From the NCBI GenBank assembly GCA_017889745.1, contig JAGGAG010000006.1, positions 1 through 29,130 of the forward strand: a stretch of DNA of 29,130 nucleotides. The letters are read 5' to 3'. The position numbers and the translations under genes are program-made. A model generated the notes under the pieces. That model worked only from the letters and a program-made list of their open reading frames with translations. It made no database searches and was not told the DNA's origin. This document shows positions 1 to 7,368 of this stretch, one piece after another (within the stretch, counting starts at the first letter, position 1; every line of letters starts with the position of its first letter). Origin of the DNA: Gemmatimonadota bacterium. Its GTDB lineage: Bacteria; Gemmatimonadota; Gemmatimonadetes; Gemmatimonadales; GWC2-71-9.

Positions 1-108
1 GCCGCGGGTACGCGGGGCGAGCGAGGGTGTCGACTGCGCTGCGAGCGGCATCGCCACACCGAGCAGGGCGCCGGCCAGCCAGGGCCATGTGCGGTGAGTG
101 ATCGGCAT
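1..108 (-). CDS. Start of an exported protein, cut by the window edge
   Basis: Only the first 36 codons are inside the window. The reading starts at the ATG at 108 and stays open to base 1. The peptide begins MPITHRTWPWLAGALLG and runs into VAMPLAAQ: a short positive start, a hydrophobic core and a small-residue region, as in a Sec signal peptide cut near LAAQ. The same LAAQ ending occurs in the TPM-domain protein at 851. The start lies 11 bp after the stop of the lipoprotein gene at 120-863 on the same strand, so the two are probably co-transcribed. Nothing of the mature protein except a Ser/Pro/Arg-containing stretch is visible, so no function is proposed. Confidence 0.6.
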   Translation of the reverse strand, partial: MPITHRTWPWLAGALLGVAMPLAAQSTPSLAPRTRG

Positions 109-119
109 CGGGTTCCGGT

Positions 120-863
120 TCAGTAGCGGGGACGGCGGCGGGCGTTGTCCGGCGACAGGGAAATGCTGTCGCCCCGCACGGGGACATTCCAGTACCACTC
201 CGCGTTCGGGTCGAGCGCGTCCCACGACCGGGCATAAATCCACCAGCGGCCCTTCCTGAGCACGAGCGTGGCACGGCCATCGGCGCCAGTCGTGTCGGTG
301 GCGGGCTGCCGGCCGGCATCGCGTGACAGCTGCTGCGTGATCTTCTCGTAGTCCCTGTACGTGCTATCTTCCCACGCCCGAAGCGCCATCCGCGTGCTGT
401 CGGACCGGGCGTCGAATGCAGCCCGCGCTTTCGTCAGGGCCCGCTGCAGGGAGTCCCGCTGGCGCTCGGCGGCTGCCCGTTCGGTGCCGAGTGTCACGAA
501 CGACCCGTACTGCATGCGGTACGCCGGCGACTCGCGGGGCAGGGAATCCAGGGCCTGCTTGATCCGGCCGAGCGAATCCTGCAGCTGCGTTACCCTCTCC
601 GCGGACACGGCGTACGCGGCAAAGGGCCGCTGGAACCGGGTGAAGAGGCTGTCCAGCGAGGCGACGTCGGGGCGCGGCACCGCCGCTTTCGCCGTCAGGG
701 CGGCGATGATCGAGTCGCGATCGTAGGGAAGCGCCACGAGTGCAACGCCGGGTGCGGGCTCGATCCGGCCGTCGGCCGCCGGGATGAGCGCACGGACGTG
801 GACACGAGTGGTGCTCTGGCAGGCCGCGAGGACGAGGAGGAGTACTGGGAGTGAGCGTGGCAC
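120..863 (-). CDS. Predicted lipoprotein with coiled-coil middle
   Basis: This 247-residue protein is not a family I recognise. It starts with MPRSLPVLLLVLAAC: a hydrophobic segment followed by a lipobox with Cys15 as the probable lipidated residue, so it should be anchored in the envelope. Residues about 80-180 are rich in Arg, Gln, Glu, Leu and Ala with heptad-like spacing (for example the stretch around RAAAERQRDSLQRAL), suggesting a coiled coil. The last 60 residues contain a region starting TTGADGRATLVLRKGRWWIYAR that reads like a small beta-sandwich domain. The start is a GTG at 863. It has no Shine-Dalgarno, but a TTGAAG/TACCTT promoter lies just upstream, so translation is probably leaderless. 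Its 5' end overlaps the divergent TPM gene by 13 bp. Confidence 0.75.
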   Translation of the reverse strand: MPRSLPVLLLVLAACQSTTRVHVRALIPAADGRIEPAPGVALVALPYDRDSIIAALTAKAAVPRPDVASLDSLFTRFQRPFAAYAVSAERVTQLQDSLGRIKQALDSLPRESPAYRMQYGSFVTLGTERAAAERQRDSLQRALTKARAAFDARSDSTRMALRAWEDSTYRDYEKITQQLSRDAGRQPATDTTGADGRATLVLRKGRWWIYARSWDALDPNAEWYWNVPVRGDSISLSPDNARRRPRY

Positions 864-1678
864 GGCGCAAAGGTATGCTGGCGGTAGTGGTGCTTCAACT
901 CATGCTCCTCGCGGCGCCGCTTGCGGCGCAGGAGGGGGTGGAGCAGCTCTTCCCGGCCAAGCCCACCGGTTACCTCACCGATGTCGCCGGCGTGGTGGAT
1001 CCCGCCAGCGCGGCGCGCATCGAGAGCATCGCGAAGACGCTGCGCGAAAAGACCGGCGCCGAACTGGCGGTGGTCACCCTGCCCACCATCGGCCGGTACG
1101 AAGCATCCGACGTTGCCCTGGTCATCGGGCGCCGATGGGGCGTGGGCGCCAGGGCCGAGGTGGGCGACAAGATCCGGAATGCCGGGGTCGTCATGCTCCT
1201 GGTGCCGCGCCGCGAGGGCCAGGCCGGCAAGATCCGGATCGAGGTGGGCGACGGGCTGCAGGGTGTCCTCACCGATGCCACTTCCGGGCGCATTCGCGAC
1301 GCCATGCGGCCGCAGCTCGCCGCCGGCGAGTATGGGCCGGGGCTGGTCACCGGGGTCGAGACCGTCGCCGCGCTGGTGGCGCAGGACCTCGGCGTCCGCG
1401 ACTCGTCGCTGGTACCCCCGACGTCCGCTGTCCCCGGAGGCGGCGGGCCGTCCATCTTCCTGGTCTTCCTTCTCGTCTTCGTCTTTTTCGCCATCATGAT
1501 GGCCCTGGCTGGTTCGCGGAGCGCCGGGGCTCGCGGCCGCCGGCCGCGGGTATATTGGGGCCCGGGGATTGGTGGCGGGGGCTGGGGCGGCGGCGGCGGC
1601 TTCGGGGGCGGGGGAGGATTCGGTGGCTTCGGCGGCGGTGGCGGCTTCAGCGGCGGCGGGGCAGGAGGGGATTTCTAG
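851..1678 (+). CDS. TPM-domain protein (YgcG family), exported and membrane-anchored
   Basis: The 275-residue protein has a signal peptide (hydrophobic residues about 9-25 ending PLAAQ), a TPM domain at about 38-180, a membrane segment at about 201-220 and a Gly-rich tail from 239 ending FSGGGAGGDF. The TPM signature shows in TGYLTDVAGVVDP near the start, KTGAELAVVTLPT in the middle and IRIEVGDGLQGVLTD. That order, with a terminal GGGxFSGGGAGGxF, is typical of the YgcG branch of PF04536. Its biochemical role is poorly defined; some TPM proteins show phosphatase activity and others act in membrane-protein quality control. The GTG at 851 is chosen because GAGGAGGAG at 834-842 sits 8 nt upstream; an ATG at 875 lacks such a site. 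It heads an operon with lemA, a known association. Confidence 0.88.
   Translation: MSVARRKGMLAVVVLQLMLLAAPLAAQEGVEQLFPAKPTGYLTDVAGVVDPASAARIESIAKTLREKTGAELAVVTLPTIGRYEASDVALVIGRRWGVGARAEVGDKIRNAGVVMLLVPRREGQAGKIRIEVGDGLQGVLTDATSGRIRDAMRPQLAAGEYGPGLVTGVETVAALVAQDLGVRDSSLVPPTSAVPGGGGPSIFLVFLLVFVFFAIMMALAGSRSAGARGRRPRVYWGPGIGGGGWGGGGGFGGGGGFGGFGGGGGFSGGGAGGDF
870..898 (-). promoter_or_regulatory. Promoter for the lipoprotein gene, apparently leaderless
   Basis: Read on the minus strand, TTGAAG (898-893) is followed by a 17-nt spacer and TACCTT (875-870); the next two bases complete TACCTTTG. Six bases separate the -10 box from the GTG at 863, so the transcript would begin at or next to the start codon. 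The whole promoter lies inside the first codons of the TPM gene on the other strand. This is assigned from sequence pattern only. Confidence 0.5.
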
Positions 1679-2401
1679 ATGGCGGAAACCTGGGAAGCGA
1701 TCGTTGCATCGCTCATCAACGACCTCGACCAGTCGCTGGCCGGGCGCTACAGCGCGGTGCTGTACGGCTCCGCTGCGCGTGGCGACTGGGTGGCGGGTGT
1801 CTCCGACATCAACCTCCTGCTGGTGCTCGACGACACCTCGCCGGCTTCGCTGCGCGGCCTGGCCCAGCCGTCTGCCAACTGGCGCAAGAGCGGCAACGCG
1901 CCGCCGATGGTGCTGAGCCGCGAAGAGTGGGCCGGTGCGGCGGATGCCTTCCCCATCGAGGTCACCGACATCCTGCACGCCTACAAGGTGCTGAAGGGTG
2001 CCGATCCCGTGGCCGGAATGCGCGTGGCCCCGGCCGACCTTCGCACGCTGCTGGAGCATGAATTTCTCGGGAAGCTGCTGCAGCTGCGCCGCGGCTACGT
2101 GGCACTCGCTGACGAGCGGGCGGCGCTGGCACAGCTCGGCACCGCCAGCATCTCGACGATCGTTCTCCTGCAGCGTGCCCTGCTGGCCCTGATGGGCCGG
2201 AGCGTTCCCCGCGGCATCGAGGCGGTGGTACAGGAGGCCTCGATCGCCGTGGGCGCGCATCCGGCTGCGCAGCTCGAGTTCGTCCGGCATCGGGCCGACC
2301 AGAAGTGGATGGCAACGCGGGAGCAGTTCGAATCGTACCTGGCGGCCGTGGAAACGGCCGCGCGATTTGTGAATCACCTTCAGCTTGGAGCAGGGTCATG
2401 A
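1679..2401 (+). CDS. Nucleotidyltransferase-fold protein with altered active-site motif
   Basis: The 240-residue protein carries the Pol-beta-type nucleotidyltransferase signature at residues 29-48: YGSAARGDW, then VSDINLLLV. The Gly30-Ser31 pair and Asp43 are in place, but the second carboxylate expected two residues later (S-D-x-D) is Asn45, encoded by AAC. That residue normally helps bind catalytic metal, so activity may be reduced or lost. Residues 120-240 are mainly helical, as in two-domain proteins of this fold. The ATG directly follows the TAG of the TPM gene with no gap, and the stop overlaps the lemA start (ATGA). Its substrate is unknown. Placement between TPM and LemA suggests an envelope-linked role, which is inference. 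Confidence 0.8.
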   Translation: MAETWEAIVASLINDLDQSLAGRYSAVLYGSAARGDWVAGVSDINLLLVLDDTSPASLRGLAQPSANWRKSGNAPPMVLSREEWAGAADAFPIEVTDILHAYKVLKGADPVAGMRVAPADLRTLLEHEFLGKLLQLRRGYVALADERAALAQLGTASISTIVLLQRALLALMGRSVPRGIEAVVQEASIAVGAHPAAQLEFVRHRADQKWMATREQFESYLAAVETAARFVNHLQLGAGS

Positions 2402-2961
2402 AGCGTGTGCGTGTGCTGGGGGCGGCACTGCTTGTCGCGTTCGCGACAACGGGATGCGGCTACAACCAGATCCAGACCAAGGATGAGGCCGTCAACAAGG
2501 CCAAGGGCAACATAGAGACCCAGCTGCAGCGCCGGGTCGACCTGATTCCGAACCTGGTGGAAACCGTGAAGGGTGCGGCGGCGCAGGAAACGACCGTGTT
2601 CAACGGCATCGCCGCGTCGCGGGCCAAGCTTTCCGGCGCCATCCAGTCCGGTGACATCAACCAGATGGCCCAGGCCAACGCCGCCGTCCGCTCCGACCTC
2701 GGGCGGCTCCTCGCGATCGTCGAGAACTACCCGACGCTCAAGTCGAGCGATGCCTTCCGGCAGCTCCAGGACCAGCTCGAGGGCACGGAGAATCGCATCC
2801 AGGTGGCGCGGCAGGACTACAACGCGGCCGCGAACGACTTCAACGCCTACATCCGGCAGTTCCCGACCAACCTGACCGCCAAGGTCTTCGGCATGGACAA
2901 GCCGCGTCCATACTTCGAGGCTGAGGCCGGGGCGCAGGAAGCGCCCAAGGTGAAGTTCTAG
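2398..2961 (+). CDS. lemA: LemA family protein
   Basis: The 187-residue product has the LemA core: GYNQIQTKDEAVNKAKGNIE, then LQRRVDLIPNLVETVKG, a SRAKLSGA segment and ENYPTLKSSDAFRQLQDQLEGTENRI, close to the family consensus. LemA proteins are small membrane- or lipid-anchored helical proteins whose molecular role is not settled. The N-terminus is hydrophobic with a cysteine at residue 20 (FATTGC). Thr at -3 is unusual for a lipobox, so lipidation is possible but not certain. The ATG at 2398 is chosen because it overlaps the preceding stop, is preceded by GGAG, and gives a clean export signal; an in-frame start at 2305 would only add residues that overlap the upstream gene. LemA and TPM proteins are often encoded together. 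Confidence 0.93.
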   Translation: MKRVRVLGAALLVAFATTGCGYNQIQTKDEAVNKAKGNIETQLQRRVDLIPNLVETVKGAAAQETTVFNGIAASRAKLSGAIQSGDINQMAQANAAVRSDLGRLLAIVENYPTLKSSDAFRQLQDQLEGTENRIQVARQDYNAAANDFNAYIRQFPTNLTAKVFGMDKPRPYFEAEAGAQEAPKVKF

Positions 2962-2964
2962 GGC

Positions 2965-3498
2965 ATGCCAGGAATTCAGCGTGTCGGATGCCTGGTGACG
3001 CTGGCGGTGGTCGCGGCCTGTGGCCGTGGCACCCCATCGGCCGCCGCGGACACCACGGCTGCCGCCGCGCCCGTGGCACCGGTTGCACCCCCGGCCTCGG
3101 GCCAGCTCGCCTCCAGCGGGACGTTCACCTCCCTGCTCGGCGACTTCCAGTTCGCGGTGCCCGAGGTCTGGGAGCAGCGGTACACCGCCACCGAGCGCGC
3201 CAAGCCCCCCGAGTATCCCGGGACGGAGACGGTTACCGAGTTCCTGTTCCTGCCGATGTCGGGTGGCACCCCGCCGGCGTTGCTGACAATCCTCCAGTAT
3301 TCGGAGAAGGCCTGGAAGCCTATTGGTGCGGGTCCCTCCAAACCCGCCGGTACGGTGGTCGCCGAAGGCGGCGGACGGGTGTTCGTCGCCGTGCTGCTGG
3401 CCTCCAATCCCTTCCCGGCGGGCAGTGAGGATGCCGTGGCGATCGCGCCGATGCTCATGACGCCGGAGCAGGTGAGCAAGGCAATGAGGATCCAGTAA
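2965..3498 (+). CDS. Predicted lipoprotein, function unknown
   Basis: This 177-residue protein begins with a hydrophobic segment ending VVAAC (Cys19), a good lipobox. A low-complexity Ala/Pro linker spans about residues 24-50. The rest looks like one compact domain beginning near FTSLLGDFQFAVPEVWEQRY. The start of that domain (a beta strand with V-P-x-x-W) recalls small outer-membrane-associated domains of the PsbP/Mog1 type, but the match is too weak to name. It starts 3 bp after lemA and is followed directly by a strong hairpin terminator, so it is the last gene of the TPM-NTase-LemA operon and probably acts in the same envelope process. Confidence 0.78.
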   Translation: MPGIQRVGCLVTLAVVAACGRGTPSAAADTTAAAAPVAPVAPPASGQLASSGTFTSLLGDFQFAVPEVWEQRYTATERAKPPEYPGTETVTEFLFLPMSGGTPPALLTILQYSEKAWKPIGAGPSKPAGTVVAEGGGRVFVAVLLASNPFPAGSEDAVAIAPMLMTPEQVSKAMRIQ

Positions 3499-3521
3499 CA
3501 GCGAGCCGGATCCCGAAAAAC

Positions 3522-3550
3522 AGAAGCCCCCGCGCGCAGCGGGGGCTTCT
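3522..3550. terminator. Intrinsic terminator, probably bidirectional
   Basis: A perfect 12-bp stem (AGAAGCCCCCGC pairing with GCGGGGGCTTCT) encloses a 5-nt loop. It is preceded by an A run (GAAAAAC) and followed by TCGTTC, so it can serve both the plus-strand lemA operon and the converging M23 gene whose stop is at 3568. The U-tract is short in both directions. Confidence 0.85.
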
Positions 3551-3567
3551 TCGTTCGGCGTCGTGGA

Positions 3568-4491
3568 TCAGTCGACGATGGCCCGATCCGAGAGAACGTA
3601 GCGAAGCGGATCGACCGGCTGACCGTTCACCATCACCTCGTAGTGCAGGTGCGGACCGGTGGAGAGGCCGGTGTTGCCCACGAGCGCGATCTGCTGGCCT
3701 CGCGTCACCTTCGTGCCGGCGCCGGCGATCAGCTTGGAGCAGTGCGCGTACTTGGTGCGGATGCCGAAGCCGTGGTCGATGATGATCACGTTGCCGTAGC
3801 CGGTTTCGCGCCCCGAGAATACCACGGTGCCAGCGGCCGGTGCCTCGATGGGCGTGCCCATTGGGGTGGCAACGTCGATGCCTTCGTGCGGCCGGGCCAT
3901 GTGCAGGATCGGGTGCTCCCGCATGGACTGGAACGCACTGGTGAGCCAGCCCTGCGTCGGCATGATCGACGGCGTTGCCGCCAGGCGGTCCCGGTGCGAC
4001 GCCAGGCTGTCGGCTGCCTCGCCGAAGGAGCGCGAAAGCAGGTCGGCGCGGCGTACCAGCGCGTTGATGTCCACACGCACCTGGTCGGCGTGCTCGGAGA
4101 GGGGATCGGCGTCGACCCAGCTCGGGCGCGGTGCCGCGGGACCACCGATGCCCGCTGAATGCACCTCCGGCTTGAGTGGCTCGAGGCCAGCCAGCACCCG
4201 GATCTGGGCGTCGTGCCGTGAAATGGTGTTGATCGTGTCGGTCAGGGCGCCGAGGCGGGCATTGAGGCGTCCCAGTTCTTCAGCCAGGTGATTGCGCCGA
4301 GTGAGAAGCCCTTCATCGAATCCAGCGCGGGCGGCGCGATAGGCGATGGCATAGCCCGTCAGGGTCGCGAGCCCGAGGATCACCGCGAACCCCATCGCGC
4401 CAAGGCGCAGCCAGGAACTGGTGACTTCGAGGATTCTCGACCGCTCCGTCCCATGCGGGATGAGCATGACGGTCCAGCGACGCTTGGCCAT
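3568..4491 (-). CDS. Membrane-anchored M23 (LytM-type) peptidase
   Basis: The 307-residue protein has a short cytoplasmic start, one membrane segment (about 31-51), a helical coiled-coil stretch (about 57-170) and a C-terminal M23 domain (about 195-300). Zinc-site residues are intact: His202 and Asp206 in PHEGIDVATPMG, His250 in KYAHCSKL and His283 in TGPHLHYEV. An active endopeptidase cutting peptidoglycan crosslinks is therefore plausible, rather than one of the inactive activator versions. The layout (membrane segment, coiled coil, LytM) matches cell-division or envelope-shape hydrolases. It is downstream of metG but separated by 154 bp with its own promoter (4561-4588). GGAG just before the ATG supports the start. 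The C-terminus ends at the shared terminator. Confidence 0.92.
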   Translation of the reverse strand: MAKRRWTVMLIPHGTERSRILEVTSSWLRLGAMGFAVILGLATLTGYAIAYRAARAGFDEGLLTRRNHLAEELGRLNARLGALTDTINTISRHDAQIRVLAGLEPLKPEVHSAGIGGPAAPRPSWVDADPLSEHADQVRVDINALVRRADLLSRSFGEAADSLASHRDRLAATPSIMPTQGWLTSAFQSMREHPILHMARPHEGIDVATPMGTPIEAPAAGTVVFSGRETGYGNVIIIDHGFGIRTKYAHCSKLIAGAGTKVTRGQQIALVGNTGLSTGPHLHYEVMVNGQPVDPLRYVLSDRAIVD

Positions 4492-4519
4492 CGATCTCCG
4501 AACAGCAGGCGGAATGAAT

Positions 4520-4534
4520 GGGGACCACGTCCCC
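4520..4534 (-). promoter_or_regulatory. Small hairpin or palindrome in the M23 5' leader
   Basis: GGGGAC-CAC-GTCCCC is a perfect 6-bp inverted repeat. It lies between the predicted transcription start (about 4554) and the ATG at 4491, roughly 28 nt before the start codon. It could be an RNA hairpin or a dimeric repressor site; the sequence alone cannot separate these. Confidence 0.35.
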
Positions 4535-4560
4535 TGACGGGCAAGAAGAAGGCCGAGGGT

Positions 4561-4588
4561 AAGATAGCCGCGGCCTCGTCGATGTCAA
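4561..4588 (-). promoter_or_regulatory. Sigma-70-type promoter of the M23 peptidase gene
   Basis: On the minus strand TTGACA (4588-4583) is followed after 16 nt by TATCTT (4566-4561). An AT-rich stretch just upstream, including the palindrome CAATATATTG at 4606-4615, could act as an UP element or an operator. The rest of the 154-bp gap after metG shows no gene and no terminator for metG. Confidence 0.6.
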
Positions 4589-4645
4589 GGAAACTGCATT
4601 TGACTCAATATATTGTGCAGTAACGAGTTAAGCCGATTCCGGTGC

Positions 4646-6169
4646 TCATGTATCAGCCTGGGGCTTGGGAAACAGCCCCTCCGGCTTGGTTACCACCCAC
4701 CCGTCGACCGCAGGGCTCATGGCCGTTTCCCACGCCATGGATTGCGCGCCGGCGGGGCCACCCAGGAGGGTCCACAATTCTGCACTCTTCCCCGGCATGA
4801 GCGGACCGGAGAGCACCGCCAGCCGCGCCAGGCACCGGGCCAGCGCGCCAAGCGCAATATCGAGTGCTTCCCGCTCCCCGTTCTTCGCCAGGGTCCACGG
4901 CGCGGTCTGCACGATGAAAAGGTTTGCAGCCGTGACCAGTTCGCCCATCAGCTCAGCGCCGCGCCGGAGGTCCAACGCATCCATCGCGGCAGCGTAGAGT
5001 CCAGTTACCTCCGCGCCCTTGGCATCGAGTGATGCGTCCGCCGCGGTCCGCGGGACGACGCGGTCGCGATACCGCTGGATCATGGCGAGCGACCGGGACG
5101 CGAGGTTGCCGAGCCCGTCGGCAAGTTCCGAGATGTAGCGCTCCTCGAAGCGCTCCCAGCTGAAGTTTCCGTCGCTGTCCCAGGGAATCTCCCGCAGCAG
5201 GTAGTAGCGGAAGGCATCGGGCCCGAAGCGATCAATGGCCTCACCCAGGTCGAGCGTCACGCCGGCACTCTTGCTGAAACGCTCCCCCCCGAGGTGCACG
5301 AAACCGTGGGCCCACACCCTCCCGGGCAGGGGCAGTCCCGCCGCCTCGAGCATCGCCGGCCAGATGACGCAGTGGAACCGGGTGATGTCCTTGCCCACCA
5401 CATGCTGCTGTGCGGGCCACACCGCCCGCGTGCCGGGCAGCCGCGTCGCGGTCCAGTAGTTGGGAAGCGCATCGAACCACACGTAGGTGGTCTGTTGCTG
5501 ACCGTCACTCGTCGGCCGCGGAAACGGCACGCCCCAGCCGAGGCGCGCCCGGCTCGCGGACACATCCTCGAGCCCCTGGTTGAGGAGTCCCAGGATCTCG
5601 TTGCGGCGGCTTTCCGGCTGGATGAACTCCGGGTGTGCCTCGATGTGCCGGCGCAGGAATTCCTGGTAGCGCGAGAGGCGGAAGAACCAGTTGCGCTCCG
5701 ACACCATCTCGAGGGTGCGCGTCGGGTGCAGTTCGCACTTCCCGTCCACGATCTCTGCGGGCTGCTTGAAGGCCTCGCACCCCACGCAGTACATCCCCGA
5801 GTAGGACCGCTCGTAGAAATCGTCGGGACTGCGCGCGAAGATCCGCTCGATCAGTTCCTGCACGCCGGCCTGGTGCGCCGGCGAGGTAGTGCGGATGAAC
5901 TGGTCGCGTGAGATCGAGAGCCGGTCCCACATCGCCTCGAAGCGCCCGGCAATACGGTCCACGAAGGCCTGGGGCGTGACGCCTTCGGCTGCCGCCGCCT
6001 GGGCCACCTTCTGCCCATGCTCATCCATGCCCATGAGGAACCAGACCTCATCGCCCCGGAGCCGGCGATAGCGCGCGATGCAGTCGGCGCCGACCTTCTC
6101 GAATGCGTGGCCGAGGTGGGGGTCGCCGTTGGCGTAGTCGATTGCGGTGGTGATGAAGAAGGCCGTCAC
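4646..6169 (-). CDS. metG: Methionyl-tRNA synthetase
   Basis: The 507-residue enzyme charges initiator and elongator tRNA-Met with methionine. The class I signature HLGH is at residues 18-21 and the KMSKS loop appears as RFSKS at 297-301. A single zinc knuckle is formed by Cys128, Cys131, Cys145 and His148 (CVGC, then CELH). One-knuckle enzymes without the C-terminal EMAP-II-like tRNA-binding domain resemble the short forms seen in Thermus-type and mycobacterial enzymes; here the protein stops after the anticodon-binding helical domain. The start is a GTG at 6169 that overlaps the ricT stop by 4 bp (GTGA), implying translational coupling. It is the last gene of the hisIE-dnaE-accA-ricT-metG run. 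Confidence 0.96.
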   Translation of the reverse strand: MTAFFITTAIDYANGDPHLGHAFEKVGADCIARYRRLRGDEVWFLMGMDEHGQKVAQAAAAEGVTPQAFVDRIAGRFEAMWDRLSISRDQFIRTTSPAHQAGVQELIERIFARSPDDFYERSYSGMYCVGCEAFKQPAEIVDGKCELHPTRTLEMVSERNWFFRLSRYQEFLRRHIEAHPEFIQPESRRNEILGLLNQGLEDVSASRARLGWGVPFPRPTSDGQQQTTYVWFDALPNYWTATRLPGTRAVWPAQQHVVGKDITRFHCVIWPAMLEAAGLPLPGRVWAHGFVHLGGERFSKSAGVTLDLGEAIDRFGPDAFRYYLLREIPWDSDGNFSWERFEERYISELADGLGNLASRSLAMIQRYRDRVVPRTAADASLDAKGAEVTGLYAAAMDALDLRRGAELMGELVTAANLFIVQTAPWTLAKNGEREALDIALGALARCLARLAVLSGPLMPGKSAELWTLLGGPAGAQSMAWETAMSPAVDGWVVTKPEGLFPKPQADT

Positions 6170-7368
6170 TCGGTGCCTGGTGCCGGCGGGTTCCGGTTCT
6201 CTCCCGCAGCGCCGCCGCCACCACCGCGCCGCCGCCTCCGCCGCCGACGCTTCTTCGGCGATGGGGATGCCGCCTCCGGCGCCGGCGACGTTTCCGCGGG
6301 GACCGACGTTGCCGCGGGCACCTCGGCCCGGGTCTCCGGTCTTGCCGGACGCTCCACCCTGGGCCGCTCGGTGCGCTCAGTGCGTGGTCGGTCCGTCCGC
6401 TCCGGGCGGGCCCGCGGCTCGGGACGCTGCTCTACCCGCCTTGCCGGTGCAGCGGCCACGACCGCACCGCCCGCCACCCCGTCCATTTCCTCGCGGAGCT
6501 CCTGCAGGCCGATGGTGCGTGCCTCGTCGGCGCCCCGCAGGTAGACTCGCTCGCGGAAGATGTCGACCGCGATCACCTTTTCGGTGCCGCGCAGTGTCTC
6601 GACGGTCTTGCCCTCGCGGGGGAAGCGCTTGCGCGACGTGACGTAGAACTCGTGCTCGTACTTGAGGCAGCAGAGCAGGCGTCCGCACCCGCCGGAAATC
6701 TGCGACGGGTTGAGCGAGAGGCTCTGGTTCTTGGCGAGGGAAAGGTTGACCGGGGAGAGTTCGGTGAGCCAGGTGGAGCAGCAGTACTCGCGACCGCAGC
6801 GGCCGACCCCGCCGATTCGCGCCGCCTCGTCGCGCACGCCGATCTGCCGCAGGTCGATCCGGGTGCGGAAGGCGCCGGCCAGCTCGCGCACCAGGGCGCG
6901 GAAATCCACCCGCTGCTCGGCCGAGAAGAAGACCGTCATCTGGTGACGGTCCCACTGCCACTCGACGTCGCTGACCTTCATCTCCAGCTTGTGCTCGCGG
7001 ACCTTGGCCACGATGCGCTGCCGATCCTCTTCCTCGGCTTTGCGGAGTTCGTTGGCCCGCCGGATCTCGTCCTGTGATGCCCGCCGAAGCACGGCGGGGA
7101 ACTCCTTCGCCTCCGGTGCCGGCGGGGTGCCAGGGTCGCCCGGTCCGGGCCGGTCCGCTGCTGGCGCCGTGTCCGTCGGGCAGGCGCACGACCCGCCGCA
7201 CTTCTTCGCCGCGATGTCGCCGACGGCGGAAATGCGCCCGAAATCCTCGCCCCGGTCGGCGCCCACGATGACCGACTCCTGCAGGCGGAGCGGTTCGGTG
7301 TCCTCGTGGGGCCAGTTGTAGAAGGCGCGGCGGGTGCCCTTGAAACGGACTTCGACAGTCTGTGGCAT
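6166..7368 (-). CDS. ricT: PSP1-domain protein (RicT/YaaT family) with Arg-rich tail
   Basis: The 400-residue protein contains a PSP1 domain at about 100-290. The family cysteines are intact: GRCGREYCCSTWL (Cys191, 196, 197) and GGCGRLLCCLKYE (Cys228, 233, 234), plus CGGSCAC near residue 57. In Bacillus subtilis the homologue RicT (YaaT) joins RicA and RicF in an Fe-S complex that guides RNase Y-dependent mRNA processing. After about residue 300 there is an added disordered tail rich in Arg, Pro and Glu, ending in a run of Arg residues and Gly. Such tails often bind RNA. The start is the ATG at 7368, which shares one base with the accA stop (TGATG); an upstream in-frame extension only shadows accA. 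Confidence 0.9.
   Translation of the reverse strand: MPQTVEVRFKGTRRAFYNWPHEDTEPLRLQESVIVGADRGEDFGRISAVGDIAAKKCGGSCACPTDTAPAADRPGPGDPGTPPAPEAKEFPAVLRRASQDEIRRANELRKAEEEDRQRIVAKVREHKLEMKVSDVEWQWDRHQMTVFFSAEQRVDFRALVRELAGAFRTRIDLRQIGVRDEAARIGGVGRCGREYCCSTWLTELSPVNLSLAKNQSLSLNPSQISGGCGRLLCCLKYEHEFYVTSRKRFPREGKTVETLRGTEKVIAVDIFRERVYLRGADEARTIGLQELREEMDGVAGGAVVAAAPARRVEQRPEPRARPERTDRPRTERTERPRVERPARPETRAEVPAATSVPAETSPAPEAASPSPKKRRRRRRRRGGGGGAAGENRNPPAPGTE

Noticed and set aside
1565..1675. GGC/GGGG-rich repetitive DNA
   Set aside because: It looks like a tandem repeat but simply encodes the Gly-rich tail normal for YgcG-type TPM proteins.
695..2377. 560-codon minus frame opposite the TPM and nucleotidyltransferase genes
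   Set aside because: It is antisense to two recognisable genes and has no domain; low-complexity Ala/Pro stretches mirror the Gly-rich TPM tail.
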